Positions 43,794 through 54,200 of a DNA stretch of 64,000 bases are shown here, piece by piece. Positions within the stretch are counted from its first letter, which is position 1, and each line of letters starts with the position of its first letter. The stretch comes from Methanomassiliicoccales archaeon PtaU1.Bin124 (lineage in GTDB: Archaea; Thermoplasmatota; Thermoplasmata; Methanomassiliicoccales; UBA472), in assembly GCA_002067865.1 (NCBI GenBank), contig MVRC01000013.1, positions 1 to 64,000 on the forward strand. The letters are read 5' to 3'. The position numbers and the translations under genes are program-made. Under the pieces are notes generated by a model. It did not search any database. It worked only from the letters and a program-made list of their open reading frames with translations, and was not told the origin of the DNA.

Positions 43794-46700
43794 TCAGTTC
43801 TTCCGGCGCAGCAGCACCGCGGCACCGAGCAGCAATATGACCGCAGCGATCACCACGATGCCGACGTACAGCGGGGTGTTGTCGACGTTCGCTGCGACTA
43901 TCAGGCTGGTCGACGAAGTCACGCCGACCTCCTGCGTCACCTTGCCGTTGCTGAACTCCACCTCGACCACGTACGGGTTCATGCTGGTGTCCCTGTTGCC
44001 GTTGACGATCTCGAAGGCCGTCGCGGTGCACTTGAAGTGCCCGGTCGCGTCGCTCACGCCTGAACCGACAAGCACGCCCTTCGCATCCCGCACGGTCACC
44101 TTGACGCCGGTGACGATGTTGCCCTTGGCGTCGATGGTCAGGATGTCCAGCTGGTATGACGCCTTCACTGTCGCCTCGCCCAGCGCGCCGACCTTGCCGT
44201 CCAGGACGGTGTCGATCATCTGCACGGTGGAGTTGCCCACCGCATAGAGGTCATACTGATCGGCCAGCAGCTGCGAGTTCCTGATCGTTCCGGTAGAGCT
44301 GCTCAGCAGGACCGCCGTGTCCATGACCACGATCTCGGCGCCGTCGATGACCACGTTCGAGTCCTTCGCATAGACCCCGTTCATGGCCTTCAGCGGGACC
44401 TCCAGCATGGCCGGGACGAAGTTGCCGTTCAGCCATGTCAGCACCAGCGTGCCGGTCTTCACGGAATCGCTGAAGATGACGGTCGAGTTCTTGGCGAACA
44501 CGGCCCACGACACTGGTCCGTACACGTTATTGCGGCACTCTATGGTCGAATCGCTCGCCACGATGCCGTCATGGTCCATGATCAGCGAGGCCACGTACGC
44601 GGCGTACGAGGTGCTCGGGCCGCTCGAAGTCGGGACGCCGTTCAGGTCGACGTTCGCATCGACCATCCCCGCCAGGTAGTTCACGATGACCGATGCCACC
44701 GGGGCGAACTCCGCGGCAATATCGATCAGGTGGGAGTAGCCTATCTCGTTGTCGGAGATGACCACCGAGGATCTGGTCAGGTAGATCTCGTCCTTGTTCA
44801 GGAAGAAGGTGTTGGCGGAGATGGTCCCAGTGACCTTTTCTCCGAAGATGCCGGCCACGGTGTTCACGGTGAAGGTGTTCCCCACCACCTCACCGAGGTT
44901 GGCGTCGACCGCATAGATGCCCTTGGGGTTCATGAAGAACACGCAGTTCTCCACGCTGGCCCCGGCATCGGTGCCTTCGATGAACATGCCTGCCAGACCG
45001 CTGCCGGACAAAAGGCAGTTGGCGATCCTGGGGGAGCAGTTGTCCACGTGGATGCCGTAACGCTCCATGTCGAAGAACGATACCCCGCCTATCTCGGCGA
45101 CGGAGGTCGGGGCCAGGTACACCTCGTACCAGTTCTCGACCGTTCCTCCGATGTAGGTCAGAGCACCATAGACGACGAACAGGGCGTTGGAACTGCCGCT
45201 GGAATAGAGGTCGGTGTTCCTCGCCACGATCTGTCCGCCCAGCTCCACGACGAGCTCGTGGTTGCCGTCGGCGCCGTTGCCGATGACGAAGCGGCACAGG
45301 TCGATGGTCAGTATGCCGCCGTCCATCACGTACAGGTCGCCGTTCAGCTGCGCATCGTTGGACAGCAGGGTCGCGCCCACATCGACATACCAAGTGGCAT
45401 AGGACGCCTCGGTCCTCAATCCCTGGTCGCTGTTGTCCTCATAGCGGCCGTTGTAGATTTTGATGAAGTCGCTGCCGGATATCAGCAGGCCGTATCCGTC
45501 GTTGTTCAACGCCGAGTTGTCCCTCAGCACGATGTACCCGCAATCGTAGACGCCGATGCCGGTGCCGAAGTTGTCCAGGGCGAGGTTGTCCTCCAGCACG
45601 CACAGCGTCGAGTCGTTGCAGGCGATGCCGCAGGTGTAGGTCTTCTGGGCGATGTTCCGCAGTACGAGTATCTCGAAATCGCTGTGGTCGAGGAACACGC
45701 CGTACTCGCCGCCAACTATGGAGTTGTCCGCGACGACCACGCTGTTCATGATCCAAGCGTTGCCGATGAAGCTGCTGTGGTCCACCTCATAGGCGTTCAT
45801 GCCGGTCACGTGGATGGCGCAGGTGTATGGCCCGGTCTGTTCCACGCCGTTTCCGTCCACAACTATGCCGATCTGCACCAGCGAATAGGAGGCGGAGTAG
45901 GTGGCCTGTACGATGAGCGGGGAGACATAGATGCCATGGGTCCATTCGCTGCCGCCCACGTTCCTCGTTTCGATAACGTTGTCGGCGATGTTCACATAAC
46001 AGATCAAGGTGGCATTGCACAGATAGCCGTTGGACGTGACCGACGCATCTATCTCACCGACATGGATGCCGTTGCAGTCCGCCCCATCCACGCTGATGAC
46101 GTTCTGCACCAGGTTGATACCGCCGGCGATCTCGGCAAAGGCGATGACCGAATGATCATGATCGCCTACCGCGATGCTGCGCACCATGCCCGTGGTCAGC
46201 CTCAGGCCGATGTCCTGGTCGCCGGTCATGCTGATCACGTTGTTGAACGCGGAGAGCTCACCGGTCACGACCGTCGCATTGGAATGGTCGCCCCGGGCGT
46301 ACAGATATGGGGCGCTGAGCCATATGCCGATGCCGTTGTTCCCCTCCACGCCGACGGTGTTCCCGTCCACGACCTTGCCTTTCATCTCCACGGTGATGGT
46401 CCCGCCCTGACGCGCCCAGGCCCTGACATCCTGCACCAGCTGGATGCCCGTGGCGTAGTCCCCGGCTAGGGTGATGGTGTTGCGGGAGATCTCCACGCTG
46501 CCCATCCTCAATGTCAGATCGCCATAGTACACCTGGTTCATCTTGTCGAGGTCGCTGGACCAGACGATGCCCCTTGCACCGGCGCCGGTCAGTTCGATGT
46601 CGTTCTCGGTGATGAGGTAGTTGACCCGGGACAGGTCGAACTCGTTCTCTCCGCCGACGGAGATGTTGGGGTTCACCTTGATGTCATAGTAGATGCCGGA

Positions 46701-49571
46701 ACCGTTCGCCCCCTTGATCATGTTGGACACAATGGCCACCTCCCCGGTCATCACCAGGGTGGAGCCGGTCTGCAGGCCGGTGCCGATGCTGTCCTCGATC
46801 GCCAGAGCGTTTCCCGCTATGGATTCGAGCAGGAACGTGTTGCCCTCGATGTCGACTCCCGCCAGCACGTTCATGGAGGAGGAACCGATGGCCTCGAAGT
46901 TGCGGTCCAGCATCAGGACGAAGCCGTTCTTCACCAGTATCTGGTTGTTGGAGACGATCACATCGGCGGAAACGTTCATCCTCGAGCCGTCCATGGACCT
47001 GAAGCCCAACGGGTTGAAGATGATCGCGTTGGACGTCAGTTGCTCGGCCACGTTATCGCCGATGAACGTCGATGCCTCCACCTTCAGCTTCGAACTTTCT
47101 CTCGATTCGACGTTGGACACGATCAGCACCAGGCTGGTGCCGTGCTTGATCTCGTTCGAGGAGACCACCACCGTATCCATCAGCCCTCCGACGGCGTTGT
47201 CCGCAGCATCGACCGCGCGGGTCTCGAGGAAGATGTCCGCCGCGCTGTCGTCCACGATGTTCTCGGAGACGGCCGTCCCCAGCATCGCCTCTCCCATCGC
47301 GTCGTCATGGAAGATGGCGGTGGTGGTGATATGGACCGCAATGGCCGTCACCCGGTCCACGACATTCCGGTTGCAGACCACCGGCCCGATGGCGTCCAAT
47401 GAGCTTCCGTCCAGGGCGGTGAGGGTGGTCGAGACCGATGCCATCCCGGCAGCGGTCGTGAGGCGGTTGTCGGAAGCGGATATCGAATTGTGGACCGACA
47501 TGGTGGAATTGTCGTTCGTAGTCCAGGTCCTCAAGTAGCTCACGACGTAGTCACAGTCCCCGATGGTGTTGCCGTCGACGCTGATGTCCGCGTCCACCGT
47601 CATCTTGGCACGCATGTTGCTGACGGCGGTCAGCTGTCCCATCAACACGTTCACATTGGCCACATCGGCCTTGTTCTCGTCCAGGGACAGCGGGGCGGTC
47701 ACATTCACCATGGAATAATGGTTCGCAACGAAATTGAGCGTCGGTCTGACCACGTTGATGGCGGTCGCGATGGTGTTCTTCACGATCGAGGCCGCGGCAT
47801 CCATGGTGAAGGTCGAGTTGTCGTTCGCCGACAGGTTGACGGTGATCTGGACCAAGGATGACATGGACCCATCGACGGTGCTATTGGCCACATTCAGGCC
47901 TTCATCAAGGACCCCTATCGCCCTATCATAGAGCGTCAGTGAGTTATAGATGTAGACAGGGGTGCCTCCGGTCGTGCCCATCTCATTGCCGTCTATGTTC
48001 AAGGGCGTAATGACCGAGGACGTCGCATCATTATGAGCCTCGAAGGTCTGGGTGTAATAGATGAGGCCGAGCGAGGTCGTCACATTGTTGCCCGATACAT
48101 CATAGGGCATATGACAGAACAGGGACGCGTTGTCGAATACCACGTTCACGGACTGGACCAATAGCACGTAGCTGCCCATTTCATCCGCCTGGTTGCCGGC
48201 CACGGTCATAGACGAATCGATGGTGGCCTCTCCCCAACCAAGGCACACATGGAGGCTGATCGCGTTCACCATGGCCTGGCTTATGTTCCAGAATGAGTTG
48301 TCAATGATGCGCTGATCGCCCCTGAGGACGACAGTGCCGTTATAGTCGCCAGAATACACGGCCTGGTCCATGATCGTGAGGGCGACGCCGGATTCGATGT
48401 CCTTGAAGTTGTTCAGCTCGACGGTCAGGTCGCCGGTGCTGGTAAGGGTCGAGTTGTCCAGGCCGTTCATCATCCTGGTGTAGCTGATGGCAGATGCCTG
48501 CCCATCCATCACGTTGCCTGTCACCACGGCATCCCTATGGTATGAGATGGAGCTGCTGCCGAAACCGATCACGATGTTCTGCAGCGTCAGGTCTGCCACC
48601 ACATACTCGCCGAAGATGTTGCCGCTGAGCTCCACGTCGCCGGTGACGGTTATGGTGCCCTGGTAGATTCCGATCGCCTGGACGATGTCCGAAAGCACGA
48701 CCGCATTGGTCAGGTCATCGAACTCATTGTCCCGCACGGTCACATCACCGAAAAAGGTGGCAGTACCGTTCTGCTGGGTGATGACGTTCCTGGAGAGATA
48801 GAACCCCACGGCGGAACCGGACTCGGTGTTGTTGAACCGGTTGTCGTCGAATATGATGTTCGAATCAAGTGAGACGGAGGAGCCGTCGTTCGCCATGACG
48901 CTGATGTCGATCTGGACCACATCGGAGCCCTGACCGCCATCGAACATGTTGCCGGTGATGACGACAGGGTTGACGTACGAGGCCTGCTGGGTCAGGATGG
49001 TGTTGGCATTGATCGCGCCATGGATCATGTCGAGGGCGAGGTAGCCGACATGGCGGAAGTACGAGTTAGTCACGGTAAGTCCGGCGCTCTGGTTCTCGAC
49101 CAACCAGAGGATGCCAGTGTTGGATATGTCGACGAAGCGGGAGCTGTCGATGAGAACGTCGTTGTAGGAGATGATGCCGGAGGCATTGTCGAACTGCAGA
49201 TGGTTGAGGTTCAGAGCGGATGTCTTCGAAGCGGAGATGCCCTGCCACGCCATGCCGGTGGTGTTTGCGGTCATGACGACATCGTGACCGGCGGCCCCGT
49301 TCACGACCAATGAACCGTTCACGGTGATCAAGGTGTCATAGTTGACCAGGACCACGACGTCCTGTGCGATGGTCAGGGTGATGCCCTGGGCCACGGTGAT
49401 ATTCGCAGTTACGATGTAGGGAGAACCGGAGGCGGTCCAGGTCGTGTTAGCGGTTATGTCCGAGCTAACGTACGTGGGCCCGGCGGCGCTGGCGTTCGGC
49501 GCGCTGAACACCAGGAACAGCGCACAGCACAAGAGCAGCGCTCCGACCATGATTCTCCTTTCCCTTTTCAC
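43794..49571 (-). CDS. Giant right-handed beta-helix surface protein
   Basis: About 1925 residues from a GTG at 49571 (start KRERRIMVGALLL), chosen because the TATA box at 49659-49666 lies inside the longer frame and because a basic n-region, hydrophobic core and ASAA cleavage site follow. Dozens of repeats of the pattern (I/V)xxNxxxx and NxIxxAxxxxI fill the protein, as in pectate-lyase-like/NosD parallel beta helices. Near residues 1450-1750 the repeats become typical right-handed beta-helix repeats (NSALNNDGYGLLISGSDFI). An Ig-like carboxypeptidase-regulatory-type domain (about 1830-1890) and a C-terminal helix ending RRKN anchor it. It is probably an adhesin or cell-surface coat protein. 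Confidence 0.87.
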   Translation of the reverse strand: MKRERRIMVGALLLCCALFLVFSAPNASAAGPTYVSSDITANTTWTASGSPYIVTANITVAQGITLTIAQDVVVLVNYDTLITVNGSLVVNGAAGHDVVMTANTTGMAWQGISASKTSALNLNHLQFDNASGIISYNDVLIDSSRFVDISNTGILWLVENQSAGLTVTNSYFRHVGYLALDMIHGAINANTILTQQASYVNPVVITGNMFDGGQGSDVVQIDISVMANDGSSVSLDSNIIFDDNRFNNTESGSAVGFYLSRNVITQQNGTATFFGDVTVRDNEFDDLTNAVVLSDIVQAIGIYQGTITVTGDVELSGNIFGEYVVADLTLQNIVIGFGSSSISYHRDAVVTGNVMDGQASAISYTRMMNGLDNSTLTSTGDLTVELNNFKDIESGVALTIMDQAVYSGDYNGTVVLRGDQRIIDNSFWNISQAMVNAISLHVCLGWGEATIDSSMTVAGNQADEMGSYVLLVQSVNVVFDNASLFCHMPYDVSGNNVTTSLGLIYYTQTFEAHNDATSSVITPLNIDGNEMGTTGGTPVYIYNSLTLYDRAIGVLDEGLNVANSTVDGSMSSLVQITVNLSANDNSTFTMDAAASIVKNTIATAINVVRPTLNFVANHYSMVNVTAPLSLDENKADVANVNVLMGQLTAVSNMRAKMTVDADISVDGNTIGDCDYVVSYLRTWTTNDNSTMSVHNSISASDNRLTTAAGMASVSTTLTALDGSSLDAIGPVVCNRNVVDRVTAIAVHITTTAIFHDDAMGEAMLGTAVSENIVDDSAADIFLETRAVDAADNAVGGLMDTVVVSSNEIKHGTSLVLIVSNVESRESSKLKVEASTFIGDNVAEQLTSNAIIFNPLGFRSMDGSRMNVSADVIVSNNQILVKNGFVLMLDRNFEAIGSSSMNVLAGVDIEGNTFLLESIAGNALAIEDSIGTGLQTGSTLVMTGEVAIVSNMIKGANGSGIYYDIKVNPNISVGGENEFDLSRVNYLITENDIELTGAGARGIVWSSDLDKMNQVYYGDLTLRMGSVEISRNTITLAGDYATGIQLVQDVRAWARQGGTITVEMKGKVVDGNTVGVEGNNGIGIWLSAPYLYARGDHSNATVVTGELSAFNNVISMTGDQDIGLRLTTGMVRSIAVGDHDHSVIAFAEIAGGINLVQNVISVDGADCNGIHVGEIDASVTSNGYLCNATLICYVNIADNVIETRNVGGSEWTHGIYVSPLIVQATYSASYSLVQIGIVVDGNGVEQTGPYTCAIHVTGMNAYEVDHSSFIGNAWIMNSVVVADNSIVGGEYGVFLDHSDFEILVLRNIAQKTYTCGIACNDSTLCVLEDNLALDNFGTGIGVYDCGYIVLRDNSALNNDGYGLLISGSDFIKIYNGRYEDNSDQGLRTEASYATWYVDVGATLLSNDAQLNGDLYVMDGGILTIDLCRFVIGNGADGNHELVVELGGQIVARNTDLYSSGSSNALFVVYGALTYIGGTVENWYEVYLAPTSVAEIGGVSFFDMERYGIHVDNCSPRIANCLLSGSGLAGMFIEGTDAGASVENCVFFMNPKGIYAVDANLGEVVGNTFTVNTVAGIFGEKVTGTISANTFFLNKDEIYLTRSSVVISDNEIGYSHLIDIAAEFAPVASVIVNYLAGMVDANVDLNGVPTSSGPSTSYAAYVASLIMDHDGIVASDSTIECRNNVYGPVSWAVFAKNSTVIFSDSVKTGTLVLTWLNGNFVPAMLEVPLKAMNGVYAKDSNVVIDGAEIVVMDTAVLLSSSTGTIRNSQLLADQYDLYAVGNSTVQMIDTVLDGKVGALGEATVKASYQLDILTIDAKGNIVTGVKVTVRDAKGVLVGSGVSDATGHFKCTATAFEIVNGNRDTSMNPYVVEVEFSNGKVTQEVGVTSSTSLIVAANVDNTPLYVGIVVIAAVILLLGAAVLLRRKN

Positions 49572-49658
49572 GATCCCTTGCAATGGTCCTTCGACTCGTT
49601 CTTCGAACAACTTGTATCCCCCGAATGAAAAATGATCGAACCAGATGGTGTTTTCTCC

Positions 49659-49666
49659 AATATAAA
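49659..49666 (-). promoter_or_regulatory. TATA box of the giant surface protein gene
   Basis: It reads TTTATATT on the minus strand, about 88 bp before the GTG at 49571, predicting a leader of about 60 nt. Confidence 0.55.
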
Positions 49667-49846
49667 CCATTCCATGCTGGACGAACACTGGGTCTTCTAG
49701 CCAGATGTTAATAAATATTATCATCGGAGAGAGCCTTTTGAACATGCTCTACCCCCATCGATAGTTTCGTTCTCGGCTGGTGTCAATAAAATAAGAGAAA
49801 TAAAATAACCGGGGACTGCATATCGGTTCGATACAGGAGGACATTT

Positions 49847-51139
49847 TTGGCAGCCGACCGTGACGAAAGAAGCTCCATCGAGCACCAGATCTGGGAGCTT
49901 CGCGAGGAGTACTCGCAGTACAAGTCCGACGCCAATATCGGCGAGGCGGCCAAGGTCATGGAGCGTCTCACCGCGCTCTACGGTACCCTGGAAGGCTATG
50001 AGGTGGCCCAGTCGGTCGCCTACGAGCTGCTGGCCAGGGATTACATGGAGCTGAACGACCTCCCCGAGGCGAGGAGGGCGGCCATGCAGGCGCTGGACGT
50101 CGACAAGCGCTACATCGGAATGGACCTCCCGTACTATCCACTTCACCAGGTGCTTCTGGCCGAGATCACCGACCGGGACGGCAAGGGCGGCAAGGCCGGA
50201 CAGCTGAGGCATGAGGCGCTGAAGCGCATGCTCGGCATCCTCCGCGGGGAACGGATGGACGGCACCAGGAAGCGTACCTATCGTTTCTACGACCCGCAGC
50301 TGGACAGGGAGCACATGGTGCGCATGTGCCAGACCGCGGTCGAACTGGCCACCCGCATGTTCGGCGAGGGCAGCATCGAGCACATCGAGACCATGATCCA
50401 GGTGGCCCGCTTCTACGAGGAGGAGTACAACCCCCAGCTGGCCATCTCGTTCTATCTGGAGGCGATCTCCGCCACGGAAAGGGCCAAGAGGGTCTACACC
50501 CCGGAGTTCATCATGCTGCTGGAGGCGGCCGCGGACATCTATATGATGAACGACGAGGACCGCGAGGCGGAGGACCTCTACAAGCGGGAGATCGCCGTCG
50601 CCAAGACCATGTACGGCGAGGAGAGCGCCGAGGTCTCCAAGAGCATGGGCAACCTGGCCACGGTCTACCTGAAGAAGGGCGAGAACCGCAAGGCCGAGGA
50701 GACGGTGCTGGCGTCGCTGGAGCTGGACAAGGGCAGGGGCGATGAGGGCTCTCCCGACCAGATCCGCCGGCAGAAGTTCCTGGCCACTGCATATCACAAC
50801 CGCAAGGAGTTCGCCAAGGCCATCAAGTACTACGAGATCGTCAGGGACGCCCTGCGCTCCATGGGCGAGGACGACTCCGCTCTGGCGGTGGTGTTGAACC
50901 AGCTGGGACAGGTGCACCGGCAGGTGGGCCGCCCGGACCGGGCCATCAAGGAGTATCAGGAATGCCTCAGGGTGGTGGAGCGCTTCTATGGCCCGGAGAG
51001 CATCTATTACGCCGGGGTCTTGCAGAACATGGCCGAGACCTATAAGGCCATCGGGGACGAGACCAACGCCCGCCAGACGCTGGAGCGCGTGAACGCGCTG
51101 TGCCAGAAGTACGGCTACGGCAGGAACCCCTGGGCGTAG
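49847..51139 (+). CDS. Tetratricopeptide-repeat protein
   Basis: The 430 residues are almost all helix pairs of TPR type, clearest in the C-terminal two-thirds (SMGNLATVYLKKGENRKAEE, VLNQLGQVHRQVGRPDRAIK, VLQNMAETYKAIGDETNARQ), of the kinesin-light-chain/TPR_12 kind. The TTG start has AGGAGGA at normal distance. There is no signal peptide, so it is cytoplasmic, and no catalytic domain. A scaffold or signalling partner is likely. It directly precedes a large hybrid kinase, which may be its partner. Confidence 0.87.
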   Translation: MAADRDERSSIEHQIWELREEYSQYKSDANIGEAAKVMERLTALYGTLEGYEVAQSVAYELLARDYMELNDLPEARRAAMQALDVDKRYIGMDLPYYPLHQVLLAEITDRDGKGGKAGQLRHEALKRMLGILRGERMDGTRKRTYRFYDPQLDREHMVRMCQTAVELATRMFGEGSIEHIETMIQVARFYEEEYNPQLAISFYLEAISATERAKRVYTPEFIMLLEAAADIYMMNDEDREAEDLYKREIAVAKTMYGEESAEVSKSMGNLATVYLKKGENRKAEETVLASLELDKGRGDEGSPDQIRRQKFLATAYHNRKEFAKAIKYYEIVRDALRSMGEDDSALAVVLNQLGQVHRQVGRPDRAIKEYQECLRVVERFYGPESIYYAGVLQNMAETYKAIGDETNARQTLERVNALCQKYGYGRNPWA

Positions 51140-51203
51140 AGGGATCAACGCCAGATGGAGATAAACATAAACGAATCAATTTATAACCCATGGGCCTATA
51201 TTT

Positions 51204-54200
51204 TTGCATCGCTCTGTGCGAGGCCTGTTCCCTTTGCCCCTACAGATCCTTTATGTCGATGACGAAGAGATGCTACTGGAGGTAGCCAAGGCGTTCCTGG
51301 AATCGGACCCTGGCCTGAAGGTGGACACGGTCAACAATGCGGGCGATGCGCTCGATCAGATGCTCAAGAAGCGTTATGACCTCATCCTCTCCGACTATCA
51401 GATGTGGCCCATCGACGGCATCGCACTGCTCAAGGACATCCGGGGGCGGGGCGACCAGATCCCGTTCATCCTCTTCACCGGCAGGGGCAGGGAGGAGATC
51501 GTCATCGAGGCGCTGAACAACGGCGCCGATTTCTACATCCAAAAGGGCGGCGACACGGAATCGCTGTTCACCGAGCTGAGGCACAAGATCAAGATGGCGG
51601 TGCAAAGGCGCCAACAGCATCTGAAGATCATGCAGTACGACGACATCGTGCACCGGATGGACTCGGGCATCATCGTCTTCCGCATCGAGGACCCCAAGGA
51701 CATCACCAGCCTGAAGGTCATCGATGCCAACCCCTGGGTGATGAGGACCTACGCAGCCTTCGGCGTGAACCCGGTGGGGATGAGGGGGTTGGACCTGTTC
51801 CCCCGGATGAACGTTCCGGACATAGTGGACAAGCTCTCCTCGTCGCTGATGAAGGGGGAGAGCGTCACGCTGAACCAGTTCTATTTCCCCGATCCGGCCG
51901 GAAAGGACCGATATTTCAACATCACCGCGTTCCCACTGCCGGACAACTGCTTCGGCGCGCTGGTGAGCGACGTGACCAACATCGTCGCGACGAACGCCGA
52001 CATGATAGAGAACGAGCACAAGTTCCGCGCCCTTTTCAGCACCAGCAGGGTGGCCACGGCCGTGCTGGACTTCGAGACCCAGAGCTTCGAGGACATCAAC
52101 GGGGAGTGGACCGAGCTGTACGGTTACACGCTGGAGGAGCTGAAGGGGAGGGCGATGTCCGACCTCAGCGCCGAGCCGGAGCTGACCAAGGAGTCGGTCA
52201 ACAACCTGCATGACCAGGGCGAGCTGCACGTGCCCATCCGCTACCACCGCCGCAAGAACGGAACCGTCTTCCCGGCCGAGATATCGGCATCATCGTTCAA
52301 CTGGAAGGGAAAAATGCATGTGACCGTCTTCGTGCAGGACATCACGGAGCGGATCAGGGCCGAGGAGCTGATGCGCAAGCGCATGCTGGAGCTGGTCAGC
52401 CCCGGCGATGACACCAGCACGCTCGACTTCGCCGACCTGTTCGACCTGGAGGAGATCCAGCGCATCCAGGACACCTTCGCCAAGGCGATGGGCGTGGCCA
52501 GCATCATCACCGCCCCGGACGGTATGCCGATCACCGAGCCGAGCAACTTCTGCCGGCTGTGCAACTGCATCCGCTCCACCGAAAAGGGGCTGGCCAACTG
52601 CCTCCGCTCCGATACGGAGATAGGCATGGCGTGCATCGGCGGGCCGAAGGTGCAGCACTGCCTCAGCGGCGGGCTGTGGGACTCGGGCACCAGCATCGTG
52701 GTGGGCGGGAAGCACGTGGCCAACTGGCTCATCGGCCAGGTCATGGACGAGGACTTCGATCTCGAGGGAATGATGGCCTACTGCCGGGAGATCGGTGCGG
52801 ACGAAGGGGAGTTCCGCCTCGGCCTGGAGGAGGCGATCCGCATGCCGATGGCGCAGTTCCAGCAGGTGACGGAGTTCCTGAACATCTTCGCCCTGCAGAT
52901 GTCCAACATGGCATTGCAGAACGTGAAGCAGGCCCGGTACATCATGGAGATGAACCATGTTCAGGCCGCGCTGGAGGAGTCGGAGTGGCGGTTCAAGGAG
53001 ATCACCACCAGCAGCCAGGACATCATCACTGTCCTCGATCCGGAGACGCTCGTGGTGCGCAGCGCCAACGAATGCATCAAGACCGTACTGGGCGTCGACC
53101 CGCTGGATTTGCAGGGAAGGCATTTCAAGGACTTCATCAGGTTCGAGGACGAAAAGAGGATAGTCCAGCTGCTGAACGTGATCAGCAAGGACCCTGGCAA
53201 GGTCGTCAACATCGAGACCAAGGTCTTCGATCCCAAGGGCATCATGCACATCATGGAGCTGCATGCCCTGGTGCGCCGCAACCTGCACGGGGAGCTGGAC
53301 ATGCTGGCCAGGATCAAGGACATCACCGCCCGGCGGGCCATTGAGGAGAAGCTCAAGCAGAGCGAACTGCTCTACCGTTCCCTGGTCAACAGCTCTCCAG
53401 ATGGTATCGTCATCAGCGATCTGCAGGGCAGCATCATGTTCATGTCCCCCGGGGCCAAGAGGATGTTCGCATTGCCTCCGGAGTATGACGGCATCGGGGA
53501 CAACATCATGAGGGTCGTGGAACCCGAATCGGTCAAGATGGTGGAGGACAACATCCGGGCGCTCATCTCCGGCGGGGAGGTGCATAACGTCCCCTACCGC
53601 CTCAGGCGCCTGGACGGGGGAATGATATGGGGCGAGATACGCGCCACGGTGTTCTATGACGAATCGGGCAGGCCGACCTCCATCATGTCCATATTGCGCG
53701 ATGTGACCGAGAAGATCCAGGCCGAGGAGGAGATCGAGGAGAGCAGGAGGCGCCTCGCCCTGGCATTGGAGACGGCGGGCGAGGGCTTCTTCGTGTACGA
53801 CATGGCCACCGGCAAGGCCACCTACTCCGACGAGCTGCTGAAGATAACCGGTTACAGCAAGGAGGAGATGGGGGACGGTTTCTCCTTCTGGCTCGACCAC
53901 ATCCACCCGGACGAGAACAAGGGCTGGTCCGAGATCATGGCCGATTTCGGCGATAGCGAGGAGGCGGTGCAGACGGAATACCGGCTGCGGCTGAAGGACG
54001 GGACATGGCGCTGGTACGACTCCCAGGCCAAGGCCATCAAGGCCCCGGACGGCAGCATCTCGCGCATCATCGGAGTGGTAAAGGACATACACGAACGGAA
54101 GATGGCGCAGGAGGCGCTGGCGGCGAGCGAGCGCCACTACCGCGAGCTGGTGGAGAACGCGTCCGAGGCGATCACCATCATCCAGGACGGGCGTTTCCTG

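Noticed and set aside
44571-46469. Plus-strand frame of 632 codons inside the giant surface protein gene
   Set aside because: It is the mirror of repeat-rich coding sequence; the minus-strand frame has signal peptide, beta-helix repeats and anchor.
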